From the NCBI GenBank assembly GCA_003427395.1, contig BFEA01000489.1, forward strand, positions 204,308-235,425: 31,118 bases of DNA, written 5' to 3'. A program made the translations under genes and the position numbers. How positions within the stretch are numbered: the first letter of the stretch is position 1; every line of letters starts with the position of its first letter. This stretch comes from Chara braunii. Its lineage: Eukaryota > Streptophyta > Charophyceae > Charales > Characeae. This document shows positions 19,337 to 29,807 of the stretch, piece by piece. Under the pieces are notes generated by a model. It worked only from the letters and a program-made list of their open reading frames with translations. It made no database searches and was not told the DNA's origin.

Positions 19337-22300
19337 AGTCGACTTCATCATCCTCTATAGCAAGGGAGACTGAATCTGATGCAAATCAGCAGTCCTCCCT
19401 TGAGGCCCAATCATTTGCAGAAGCCAAGGCTGAAGTGTGTAGTGTTTTGTATGTTGAGCCTTGGGAGGAGTCGGGGATGGTCGACTTCCACTACCACTTG
19501 GAGCATTGGGCTGAGACGAAACAGCAGCGTGCCCAAGGGACAGTGAAGTTAATCTTCTTCAAACTTCTCATGAACCACCACTATCTTCGTGCTTGATTGA
19601 CTGTGGCGCTTCTGCTAACTTTATGTCACCTCATGGGATACGCAAAGTGGGTTTGGGAATGAAGCAAGTGGCCTTGCATAACCCTTGTCGAACCCAAGTT
19701 GGCAACTCTGAATTTGTCTCTTCTACGCATGCAGTCAAAGGTGTGCGCACTACCTTTGACAAGGACAAAACTATCACACACGTGTTGAACTTCTATGTCC
19801 TTGACAAGTGCCCGTTCGATGCTGTACTTGGCTTGGGCTGGCTGCAGTCCCAATGCGAATGCACCAAGTGGAAGGAGTCACTTTTCATGGCCAAAGATGC
19901 TCAAGGGAACGAGCTTCCTGTCCTCCTGGATGAGAAGCACAAGTCCCCAGTGACTTTTCTAAATGCTATAAAGTTCAACAAGAAATGGCGCAAGCACAAA
20001 GAGGACGAACAGTTGTATGTTGCCTTTGTTCGTCCTACCCATGTGCCATCTACTTTTGCGGTTAATACCACTACCACTTCGGCTAGTAATTCTACTTCTA
20101 GCACCTCTACTTCTTCACCTTCCACTAGTCCAAATGATCCTACTTCAGATTCAGTCGCCTCTATTCGCAACCTGCAACCTGATCCAGGTGATCGCTTTGC
20201 TGATCCTCCACCCCCACCGATTCCACCAAACATCCAAAACCTACTCGATCAGTTCCTAGAAGTTCTGGCTGAGCCACGTGGAGTCCCCACGCGATCGGCT
20301 CGACACACCATCGAGTTGGTCGAGGGTGTTGTTCCTCCAAAGGGCTGCGTATACCGAATGGGAACCGACGAGTTGGAGGAACTCCGACGACAGATTGACG
20401 ACATGATTGACAGAGGGTGGATCAAGCCTAGTGAGTCTGAATTTGGTGCTCCTGTTTTGTTTGTTCGAAGAAAGGAGGCAAACTCCGCTTGTGTATTGAC
20501 TATCGCGGTCTAAACCGCATCACAAGAAAGAACGTCTATCCATTGCCCCGCGTAGATGACTTGCTTGATGTCAAAGGTGGGTGCAAGGTCTTCTCCAAGA
20601 TCGATCTCAAGTTTGGCTACCACCAGATTGAAGTCGATATTGTGGACCAGCACAAGACTGCGTTCAAAACACGCGATGGGCTTTACGAGTTTACTGTAAT
20701 GCCCTTCGGTCTCACGAACACACCTGCCACCTTCCAAAGCCTCATGGACAAGGTCGTCCACGAACAGATTGGTCGTTTCGTGGTGGTATACCTCGATGAT
20801 ATACTAATCTTCAGCAAATCCATGGAGGAACACCTCAAGCACCTCGAGGAAGTGCTCACTATCCTAAAGAAGACGCAACTTCATCTCAACCTAGAGAAAT
20901 CTGAGTTTGGGAAGGAGAGCGTCATCTATCTTGGGCATCGGTTGTCTGCCGCAAGCCTAAAGCCTGAGGCAACCAAGGTTGAAGTCATACACAATTGGCC
21001 TCAACCCGCGAACATCTGCGAACTGCGCTCTTTCCTTGGTCTCGTGTCATACTATTGGAAGTTTGTGCCCCACTTCTCTATTGTTGCTCGTCCATTGTCC
21101 CGGTTGACAAGCAAAAATGTTCCCTATTCTTGGGACACCGCGTGCACGAACGCCTTTCAAGCTTTGAAAGAAGCCTTGGTAAGTTATCCAGTACTCCGCA
21201 TTGCAGATCCCAAACTGACATTCGTAGTTACTATGGATGCAAGTCTGTATGGAATTGATGCAAAGCTGCAGCAAGATGACGACGATGGCTTGCAGCCGCT
21301 CGAATTCTACAGCAAACGCATGCCGAACGTAAAGGTAGCCACTTCCACCTACATGCGTGAGCTCTATGCTTTGCGTATGGCTTTGGATAATTTGAAGCAC
21401 TATCTTTTGGGACGCCACAGTGACTTCGAAGTGTTCTCAGATCATGAGACTCTGAAGTGGATGAAGGAGCAAACTACCCTGTCCCCTACGTTAATTCGTT
21501 GGTTCCATAAAATTGACATCTTTGACTTTGAGTTGAGACACAAAAGAGTTGTTATAATCGAGTCGCTGACGCATTGTCTCGCCACCCTCAGTACATGACT
21601 TGCCTTGTGAAATCCTACGACCTCCGGAAGAAACTGAAGGAGGAGCTCGTAGAGCATACATCCAAGGATCCGGAACTTAGTCCCATCCTTGAGCGGTTGC
21701 GGGCTGATCCTAGTAGTCAGCCTGATTTTCACGAATATGGAGGATCGATTTTCTGTCGCTACGGGAACCACGATCGCTTGTGTGTGCCCAACCATGAGCC
21801 TCTCCGCACACATTTTCTGGATTTGGCCCATGGTCATAGCGGACACTTTGGCATGGCAAGTACGTACGCAAATCTGCTGAGACAGTTTGATTGGCTTGGC
21901 ATGAAAGGGACTGCTGAAAAGTTTGTGGCTGAATGTCAAGTTTGTCAACGAATCAAACCATGCAGACAAAAGCCCATGGGGCTACTCACACCCCTTCCCA
22001 TTCCCGAAGGTCCCAGGGAGTTCGTCTCCATCGACTTCATCGACTTGGGAAAGGTAAGTAAGAACGACTACTCACTAGTCATGGTGATTGTTGACCGATT
22101 CTCTAAGTTCCTTAATCTGATTCCTTTGCTACCTCACGCTCCAACAGAACTAGTGATCCGTGAGTTCCAACAAAAGTACATTCTGCAGTTCGCAACCCCA
22201 AAGACTCTTGTGAGCGATCGGGGACTTCACGTCTCAACTAGGGATCAGACTGTGTATGACATCTAGCCGACACACCGAAGCCAATGGTTTAGCTGAGGAG

Positions 22301-23159
22301 ATCAAACAGACCGTGTTTCAAATTCTCCACGCCTTGATTATTCCGGATTAGGAAACATGGGACGAAAAGCCGTATTCCGTTAAGGGGTTGTACAACAACT
22401 CCGTCCATTCTGCCACAGACATGACACCCAGCAGGTTGCATTACGGTTGGCAGATCCGTAATCCGCTCTCCTACCTATTCCCTGAAGAGCCAGCTGGCTT
22501 AACACCCGACAGGCCTGGCTTCAGGGCCAAGTATCATCGCTTGCTCAAAGTTGCCATTGCAGCAATGACCAAGCGACATCACGCCATGATCCATCATGCA
22601 AACAAAAGGCGTTCGTCGTCGGATATTCAGGTAGGAAGCTATGTCTGGGTCAAGATGTCTGAATTTTCAAAAAAAGAGGAAGTCTCTCGCTAACTTCTCC
22701 CACTCTACTATGGTCCGTGGGAAGTTTTGGATGTGATTGGCGAAGACCACTTTAACCCTTCGTACGTAGTTGATGTGCCAGCCCATCTGCGCACATACCT
22801 CGTGTTCCATGCATCAAAAACTGTACCTCCACCATGACGCTAAGACGTTCGATTATCGCGAAGACATGATCCCTCGTGCAATCAAAGGCAGGCATGGAAT
22901 AAACAGAATTAAGCAGCACGTAGGGAAGGGACGCAACAGAGAGTACTAGGTCCACTTCATGTATCACCTGTTGGACGATCTGTACTAGATTTCCAAGCAG
23001 GAACTGCTACGCAGCGCACCACGCATTGTTAAAGCCTACGAGCGACAAATTGCAGTTAACGCTACTCCTAAGATCCTCGCAAGGCTTACGGCGACGAAGT
23101 ATTATAGGAACCTCTTTGCCTTGCTTGCTTACGATGCGTTTGTCGAGGACTCAGAATGA
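19337..23159 (+). pseudogene. pol: pol of element 2: PR-RT-RNase H-IN-chromodomain-like, broken
   Basis: Protease: L-I-D-C-G-A-S, Asp at 19599, with Cys in place of the usual Ser/Thr. A Thr/Ser/Pro-rich linker (about 20050-20230) precedes RT. RT: I-D-Y-R-G-L-N and Y-L-D-D at 20789-20800. RNase H: T-M-D-A-S to S-D-H-E-T-L. Integrase: H-G-H-S-G-H finger with C-Q-V-C, then S-I-D-F, V-S-D-R-G and E-A-N-G-L-A-E-E. C-terminus: V-P-A-H-L-R-T-Y, V-F-H-A-S and a chromodomain-like block ending R-I-V-K-A-Y-E-R. Lesions: frameshifts near 19555, 20476 and 21557; a deletion plus frameshift near 22260 within the integrase core; TAG at 22349, 22947 and 22986; TAA at 22691. The last TGA is at 23157. Confidence 0.92.
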
Positions 23160-23187
23160 GTTACTCGCTCGAAGGGCCCTCGCTCTT

Positions 23188-23197
23188 GGAGGGGGGG
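23188..23197 (+). promoter_or_regulatory. Polypurine tract of element 2
   Basis: GGAGGGGGGG followed by TAG directly precedes the 3' LTR start TGTGATGACC at 23201. A similar tract (gagagggggatag in the minus sense) precedes the element 3 LTR. Confidence 0.85.
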
Positions 23198-23200
23198 TAG

Positions 23201-24476
23201 TGTGATGACCCGTCCTAACATGGACTGAAACACACGACTGATTTATGAGTTTGCCCATAGACTGGACGCCTTGCTGAGTTTCCCGTCTGCTACTAAGTCT
23301 GTGTGTGCACGCTTGCTGGACTGCATGTCAGTCTGAGTGCTGGTTGGCTTGAGTGTGTGTGTGGCCGTGCTTGTCTGAGTGCTGGTTGGCTTAAGTGTGT
23401 GTGTGGCCTGCAAGGGCACTTGCTTGTTCATTGGGCCCTCAGGGCCGGTACTTACCTGTGGCCATGACATTGAGGGATTGCAGCAAGAAAAACACTCAAG
23501 TAGCGGGTAGGCCGGTAGCGCACCCTAAAGGGGTAGATGTGCGGGTACTGGAGGCTGAGCAGAAGAAGACAAAAGTGGCATTTTTAGAGGCCCAGTAGTT
23601 GTAGGTTAGGTCTAGGCGGATATCAGTCTAACCAGCCTGGGTCTAGGGCCTGTACGGGCAATATTAGAGTCTGCAATGATGTTTCCCTCCGAAAGGGAGG
23701 AGGTACCGATTGCTTGGAAGGTCGAGCGGCCTGGAAGTCACCGCCCAAAGAGGCAAGCAGGCCGCTATATCTCCCAGTCGGGCGAAGAGCCCGGTCTCTT
23801 TCTCGGTGTGCAAGTTTGGCAACACACTGGTTGGAGCGCCGGTTGGAGTAGCGCTATCCAGGAGCTGCACTGCTGGGGGAAGGAGAAGGACACGGAGGAG
23901 GAAGAAGGACAAGAAGGGGGAGGAGCGTCAGAGGTACTTACCTGGCTATGGTGGCAGCCATCTTCATCACCTTGGTGGGCGCTGCAGCAGGGAGTTCCCA
24001 ACTGGGGAGAGCCACACCAAGAAGCTTCAAGGCAGAGTTGGGCATGGCGGCCTGAGTGAAGCATCTATAACTGCTTTGGGTTGTCCTTTGGGCATCTGGG
24101 CAAGGCCTAGTAGTCCGCCATAGCCTCGGCCTATGATGAGGAAGGGAGGAGGAGGCGGCCAGGGCTATGGTGGACCTCAAGTGATGCCGACAGTAGAAGA
24201 GGAACTCAGACATTGATTATGGATCAGCTATTCAAAATTGTATTATTGTTTCTTGTATGAATAAGAGAAGGGGGAGATAAGGAGGAGGAGATTGTTGGGC
24301 GAAGAAGAAAAGCCTTGTCATTTGTCCATGTTGGTGTACATCATTTTCTTCTTCTTTCTCACTTCTTCTTCTTCTAATCCTCTCTCTCCTCTGAAGTTCA
24401 TTCATTTCTTTTTGCAATTGGGCGGCATTTTACTATCTGATGGATGCGTATCTCGAAATTGGCCAGGATCATAACA
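23201..24476 (+). repeat. 3' LTR of element 2
   Basis: It matches 14926-16199 and ends CATAACA. It retains the 112 bases missing from the 5' LTR (23207-23318) and has two 42-bp units. Both LTRs carry a TTC-rich stretch and gaataagagaaggggg near the end. Confidence 0.92.
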
Positions 24477-24926
24477 ATAAATCTGGGAAGATGGGAGGGG
24501 GAGGGTTGGGGTTTGACAGGGGTTCTAACCAGGTGCATTCCGACTGTTTTGCTGGTATGTCAAAGTTATATTGCAGGTGTGTATGTGGTGGAAGAAGAAG
24601 AAGAAGAAGAAGAAGGGTGGTGGAAGATGGCGGCCACGGGGGTTGGAACGTGTGGGCGAGCTGGATTACCTCTCCTCCCCCCAAATTGTCAAGGACCATA
24701 ACAATAAATCTGGGAAGATGGGAGGGGGAGGGTTGGGGTTTGACAGGGGCTCTAACCAGGTGCATTCCGATTGTTTTGCTGGTATGTCAGAGTTATATTG
24801 CAGGTGTGTATGTGGTGGAAGAAGAAGAAGAAGAAGAAGAAGAAGAAGAAGAAGAAGAAGGGTGGTGGAAGATGGCGGCCAGGGGGGTTGGAACGTGTGG
24901 GCGAGCTGGATTACCTCTCCTCCCCC
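24454..24926 (+). repeat. ~227-bp tandem duplication including the LTR terminus
   Basis: Two units share ataacaataaatctggg, tctaaccaggtgcattccga, a (GAA)n tract and gggtggtggaagatggcggc. The second begins with a degraded version of the last ~23 bases of the element 2 LTR (about 19 of 23 matching by eye), and its GAA tract is longer. The duplication therefore took in LTR plus flank after insertion, or reflects a second LTR end. Confidence 0.75.
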
Positions 24927-25036
24927 CAAACCCCTGCCCCCCTCTTTCCCTAACCCCCCCCCCCACACACACAGAAAAAAAAGGTGTCGCGATATGGTAG
25001 CTGCTTGTGTTGGCGGGCAAGGGGGGGCATGGCAAA

Positions 25037-25069
<33 letters not shown>

Positions 25070-25469
25070 AATGGGTGGTGGAAGATGGCGGGCCGGGGGT
25101 AAGAAACAGAGGGCGAGAAGAAGAGGAAAATGACGAAGAGGAAGAAGTGAAAAAGAAGAAGAAGAAGAAAGAAGTGGTGGAAGATTGCGGGGAATAAGAA
25201 AAGGTGGGCGAGAAGAAGAAGAAGAAGAAGATGGGTGGTGGAAGATGGCATGAAGGGGGTAAGAAACCGTGAGCGAGTAGAAGAAGAAGAAGAAGAAGAA
25301 GAAGAAGAAGAAGAAGAAGATGGGTGGTGGAAGATGGCAGGCAGGGGTGCACTATACAGTGGCGAGAAAGAGGACGAGGAGGAGGAGGAGTAGGAGGAGC
25401 AGGAGGAGGAGGAGGAGGAGGAGAAGAAGAAGAAGAAGAAGAAGAAGAAGAAGAAGAAGAAGAAGAAGA
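24585..25469 (+). repeat. (GAA)n tracts alternating with a gggtggtggaagatggc module
   Basis: Seven GAA-rich tracts run between 24585 and 25469. At least five copies of gggtggtggaagatggc (about 24617, 24861, 25073, 25233, 25322) and one variant (25172) lie between them. No gene is supported; long Glu/Lys or Ser/Phe frames are low-complexity artefacts. It fills the gap between the tails of elements 2 and 3. Confidence 0.85.
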
Positions 25470-26724
25470 TGATATGATCCTGGTCATTCCCGAAGTGCAA
25501 ACGCACAATGAAAGACAATGTCACCCAATTGCTAAAGAAATGAAAGCACTTGCAAAGAGATAGAGACCAAAGAAGAGAGAAAGAAGAAGAAGAAGAAGAT
25601 GTACATCAGCAAGACCAATGACAAATCCCCCTTCTCTGTCCACCTTCCTCCTCCTCCTTGACTTCATCAATCGTAAACTTCTTCCGAATAATAATAATAA
25701 CAATGAGTGGATGAACCAGAATCAATATCCGAATTTTCCTCTTACTACTAGCACAACAATAGGTCCACCATAGCCATGGCTTCCCCCTTCTTCCTCTTCT
25801 CACATGTAAAGGATGGCGGACTACTAGGGGCTCTGCCCTCTTGTGCAAAGGACAACACAAAGGAGCTATGTCGCTGCTCATCAGGCCGCCTTGCCTTACT
25901 CTGCCTCAAGCTTCCTTGGTGTGACACTACCTAAACTTGGGCCTTCCAGATGCAGTTCTTATCAAGGTGATGAAGACGGTGTCCACCATAGCTAGGTAGG
26001 TACCTCGCCACTCTCCTCCTTCGGCCTCTTCTTCCTCCTCAAGCTGGGCTGCTCGCCATAGCCAGGCTAAGTGCCCAGCTACTCTCCTTCCTCCAGGCAG
26101 CGCTCCAAGTCCAGCGCTTAACTCCAACAATATGTCGCCAATCCTTGCACACCGTAAATAAGGAGGAGCTACTTGCTCATCCCAAAGATGTAGCGGCTTA
26201 TTTGCCTCTTGGGTGGTGACTTCCTAGGCCGCGCGGTCTACCAGCAAACGGTACCTCCTCCCTTTCGGAGGGAGACATCATTGCAGGTCCTGACATCGTC
26301 CGTACAGGCCCTAGACTCAGGCTACTTGGATTGGTACCGGCCTACCTCTAGCCTACCACTACAGAGCCTCTAAAAATGCCAACTTTTCGTCTTCTTCTGC
26401 TCGGCCTCGAGTACCCGACACTTCTACCACTACTTGGGTGTTTTTTCCCGCTGGTCTAAGTGTCACGGGCCTACTGCAACCCTCAAATTCACAGCCACGG
26501 GTAAGTACCGGCCCTGCGGGGCCTCCAAACCAACAAGTACCCTTGTAGGTCACACACACACTCAAGCCGACAAACACTCAGACAGGCACGCAGACTAGGG
26601 GGCACGCACACACACAGACTTAGAAATCATAGCAGAATGCGGGAATCTTAGCAAGGCATACATTCCAGCAGCGAAACCCAGAAATCAGCAGTGTTCCCAG
26701 TCTGTGTTTTGAGGGGTCATTACA
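25470..26724 (-). repeat. 3' LTR of element 3, minus strand
   Basis: Reading minus, it starts TGTAATGACCCC at 26724 and ends ccaggatcatatca at 25470. It aligns in order with the element 2 LTR: a TG-rich segment, gggccggtacttacc, agcagaagaagacg, tggcatttttagaggc, ctagggcctgtacgg, gcaatgatgt, gaaagggaggaggtacc and ggacct. At about 1255 bases it is close to the ~1275 of element 2. Divergence is clearly higher than between the two element 2 LTRs. Confidence 0.85.
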
Positions 26725-26737
26725 CTATCCCCCTCTC
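26725..26737 (-). promoter_or_regulatory. Polypurine tract of element 3
   Basis: Minus-strand GAGAGGGGGATAG abuts the LTR start at 26724, matching the arrangement in element 2. Confidence 0.8.
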
Positions 26738-28860
26738 AAGAGTGAGGCCCCTTCGAGAGAGTAACTCGTTCAGATTCGGCACAAAATGCGTCATAGGCGT
26801 AGATCAGAAAGAGAGTTTCGGTGTAACTGTGAGAAGTAAATGTTGCAGAGAGCGTCGCAGTTTGTCCATCACCTATCTGTCGTTCATAAGTTCTAATAAC
26901 ACGGGGAGCATTCTTTAGCAACTCTTTTCGGTCGATCCAGTAAAACTCGTTCAACGGGTGATGGAGGAAGTGAAATTCGTACTGTCTGTTACTTCCTCTT
27001 CCTTCATGGGAAACAAATCTGTCTATTTCATGACCACCGTTGATAGCACGAGGAATCATAGGATATCGGAAGGGACAGGTCTCATCATCAATGTGTGGAA
27101 ACAATTTGGATGTGTGAAAGACCGGATACGTATGCAGACACCAAATTTGTCATCTCCTACCACCTTCAAAATCTGCCAAGGACCATAGTCCAATGGAAGA
27201 AGCTTTTGTGATACTCCTCCCTCTTCTTCGGAAAATTCAGGCATCTTGATCGAGACATAACTTCGTACTTCGAAATTCCCTTCTTTGTGCGACTTGTTAG
27301 CATGTTTCATCATGGCATGTTGGCGCTTCTTCATCGCTGCAATAGCAACTTTGAGCAAGCCTGCATATTTCGCATTGTAGCCAAGCGTGTCGGGCGTCAG
27401 ACCAGGTGACCGATCGGGGAACAGATAGGAGACAGGATTGCGCAATTGCCAACAGTGTGTCATGCTTGTTGCAGACTGAATGAAGTTGTTATGCAACCCC
27501 TTCACTTTGTATAACTTTTTGTCCCACGTGTTCTGATCGAGAACAATTAACCCGTGAAGCAGTTGAATGACGGTCTGGTCGATTTCCTCGGCAAACCCAT
27601 TGGCTTCGGGGCGTCGGTCAGAATTCATGTTGAGTTTAATATCGTAGATTTGAGAGGTGAAGTCCTTCCAATCAATACTTATGAACCTGGTGTCCCGATC
27701 ACTCACAAGAGTTTTCGGGGGGGCATACTGGGAAATGTACTACTGGTGAAATTCTTCAATCACAAGCTCAGTTGGTGCATGAGGAGGTAAAAGAATCAAA
27801 TTCAGAAATTTAGAAAAACGATCCACGGTGACCATGACTCGTGAATGTCGTCCTTCATTCACTTTTCCCATGTCCGCGAAATCTATACAAACCGACTCAT
27901 CGGGTCCATCAGGAATGGGCAGGGGTTTCAGCAGGCCATAAGGCTTATGCCTATGGACCTTGGTTCTTGAGAGACTCGACATTCAACAATAAACTTTTGG
28001 GCGGATTCCTTCATTCTCGGCCAAGACTCAACATTCAACAATAAACTTTTGGGCAAATTCCTTCATTCCCGGCCAATGAAACTGTTGCAAAAGATTTTCG
28101 TAAGTCTTCTCAAAGCCAAAGTGTCCACTGCGACCATGTGCCAAATCCAAGAAATGAGTTCGGAGAGGCACATAGTTGGGCACACACAAAAGATCAAACT
28201 TCCCATAGCGTCAAAATACAAGGCCCCCGCACTCGTGAAAATCAGGTTGGCTGCTAGAGTCAGCCTTGATCTGCTCGAGGATGGGACTAAGGTCAAGATC
28301 CTAGGCAGTGTGCTCGGCCAGATCCTCCTTCAGTTTCCTTCATAGGTCATATGAGCTCACGAGGCAAGTCAAAAACTCAGGAAGACGAGACAAAGCATCA
28401 ACGACACGATTATAACAACCTTTCTTGTGTTTCAATTCAAAATTGTAAACATCAATGTCATGGAGCCAGCGGGTCAACGTTGGAAAGAGATCAGTTCGCG
28501 TTTTGATCCACTGCAAGGTGTGATGATCTGAGTAAACCTTGAAGTGACGACCCAAGAGGTAGTGCTTCCAATGTGCTAGCACCTCTCGCAAGGCATAGAG
28601 CTCACACATGTATGTGGAGGTAGCTGCCTTGTGGTTGGGCATGCATTTGCTATAATATTTGAGCGGACGCAGACCATTGCCATTATTTTGTTGCAGCACT
28701 GCACCAATCCCATACTGACTCGCATCCGTAGTGACAACAAATGTGAGGTTGGGATCCACAATGCAGAGCACATAATGACTTACCAAAGCTTTTTTCAAAG
28801 CTTGAAACGCAGTCTCAGATTTCTCACACCATGCACAAGTGACGTTTTTGCTTGTTAGTC
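26736..28860 (-). pseudogene. pol: pol 3' half of element 3: RNase H, integrase, chromodomain-like end
   Basis: Minus-strand order: RNase H from about 28830 to 28400 (T-T-D-A-S-Q-Y, C-E-L-Y-A-L, Y-S-D-H-H-T-L) and A-L-S-R. The integrase finger (H-G-R-S-G-H-F-G) lies about 28170-28050, but its C-x-x-C part is broken by a 52-bp tandem duplication. The core keeps C-I-D-F (about 27875), S-D-R-D-T-R-F (about 27700) and E-A-N-G-F-A-E-E, so the D-D-E residues are present. The C-terminus has F-Y-W-I-D-R-K-E-L-L and R-V-I-R-T-Y-E-R. Several frame changes and stops separate the parts. Sequence beyond 28860 no longer looks like RT. Confidence 0.88.
27973..28076 (-). repeat. 52-bp tandem duplication in element 3 integrase
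   Basis: Units 27973-28024 and 28025-28076 differ at about four bases. The second copy shifts the frame and destroys the Cys pair of the integrase zinc finger. Confidence 0.88.
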
Positions 28861-28909
28861 TTGAGAGTGGGTGACATTTTTCACACCATGCACAAGTGAC
28901 ATTTTTGCT
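28816..28909 (-). repeat. ~57-bp-period duplication at the RNase H edge of element 3
   Basis: cacaccatgcacaagtgac recurs at 28825 and 28882 with similar flanks, giving a doubled K-N-V-T-C-A-W-C-E-K peptide in the minus frame. It marks the point where RT homology stops. Confidence 0.8.
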
Positions 28910-29248
28910 ACATTGTGCCATTTTGTATGTATCGTGATGTACATTGCTTGTTGATGCTTCGCTGACATTTGCATTTTCCATCTCAGTCCTTTTCATCACT
29001 TTGCGGATCCTTGGCTCCATACACGTTGCCCAATTTGGCATGTGTCATGCTGCTTGTGCGTTATGGCAACTTGGGCACTGCACGCCTGAAGAAGAGGTCA
29101 CTTGGGTGATACTCCATAGCTAGGCTAGAGGTAGAGCAGGAGGACGGCGGCCGTAGCCGCCAAAGTGTAGGCTACCTGAGTGGGTATATCCACGGTGACG
29201 ATCTGGATTAGTGAGAGAGAGGGAAAGAGAGAGAAGCAAGATAAGATA

Positions 29249-29250
29249 GG

Positions 29251-29293
<43 letters not shown>

Positions 29294-29320
29294 GTAGATA
29301 GACAAATAGATAGATAGATA
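29249..29320 (+). repeat. (TAGA)n microsatellite
   Basis: About 18 tetranucleotide units with a few interruptions. Confidence 0.95.
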
Positions 29321-29328
29321 TACATAGG

Positions 29329-29329
<1 letters not shown>

Positions 29330-29391
<62 letters not shown>
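29330..29391 (+). repeat. (GA)n microsatellite
   Basis: About 31 uninterrupted GA units immediately after the TAGA array. Confidence 0.95.
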
Positions 29392-29393
<2 letters not shown>

Positions 29394-29807
29394 GAGAGAA
29401 GCCATAGTCGTCACCTGGTTGGGATCCGTTGTGTGTGTGTGTGCGGCAGAGCCGCTGGAGACAAACATTCTTGTATACTGATAATAATATTGGAGACGAC
29501 ATCTTCAGGTGTTGACGATATCTCAATTTGGCTTCTCACGTGTGAACTCTCCTATGAATGTTCATTGATGTATGCGAGGTTGAGCTTGACAAGTACTTGG
29601 CTCATTCCACCATTGCTTCCTTTGACTTCAGAGAGAGTTTTGTCTCAGTCCTTACTGCTTCCTTAGCGTTTGCATCATTTGTCAATTGAAAGACTCCCTT
29701 CTTCATTCCTTTGAGCTGACCAGCAAGCAAATCAAGGTGAGTTTCGTAGCCTTCAAGCCTTTTCAGTCAGCATTTAGTCATTAAAGAGTGCATTGGTGAA
29801 TCATGCT

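Larger units (their letters stand above)
14926..24476 (+). mobile_element. Element 2: Ty3/gypsy LTR retrotransposon of a second family, defective
   Basis: The order is 5' LTR (14926-16199), PBS (16201-16212), leader, gag (17527/17585-19336), pol (to 23159), PPT (23188-23197) and 3' LTR (23201-24476). LTR sequence and Gag are unrelated by eye to element 1, but pol is clearly homologous. No convincing target duplication is visible (left flank ggtaa, right flank ataaa). Frameshifts, stops and an integrase deletion make pol non-functional. Gag keeps one long frame. Confidence 0.92.
25470..28860 (-). mobile_element. Element 3: 5'-truncated Ty3/gypsy element, minus strand
   Basis: It keeps the 3' LTR, PPT, integrase and RNase H portions. 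RT, protease, gag and 5' LTR are absent. Pol and LTR resemble element 2 rather than element 1, so it is the same or a sister family, inserted tail-to-tail with element 2. Confidence 0.87.
28910..29804. other. Non-coding stretch with microsatellites
   Basis: The minus frame continues to 29041 without recognisable protein similarity. (TAGA)n and (GA)n tracts are annotated separately. From 29392 to 29804 I see no gene. Confidence 0.6.

Noticed and set aside
14921-24481. A clean target-site duplication for element 2
   Set aside because: Left flank ggtaa and right flank ataaa share only partial sequence; not enough to call.
24666-25524. Long Ser/Phe/Leu-rich minus-strand frames of 240-280 codons
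   Set aside because: Antisense of (GAA)n repeats; low complexity with no domain.
29125-29526. 133-codon minus-strand frame with Tyr/Leu/Ser repeats
   Set aside because: Translation of (TAGA)n and (GA)n microsatellites.
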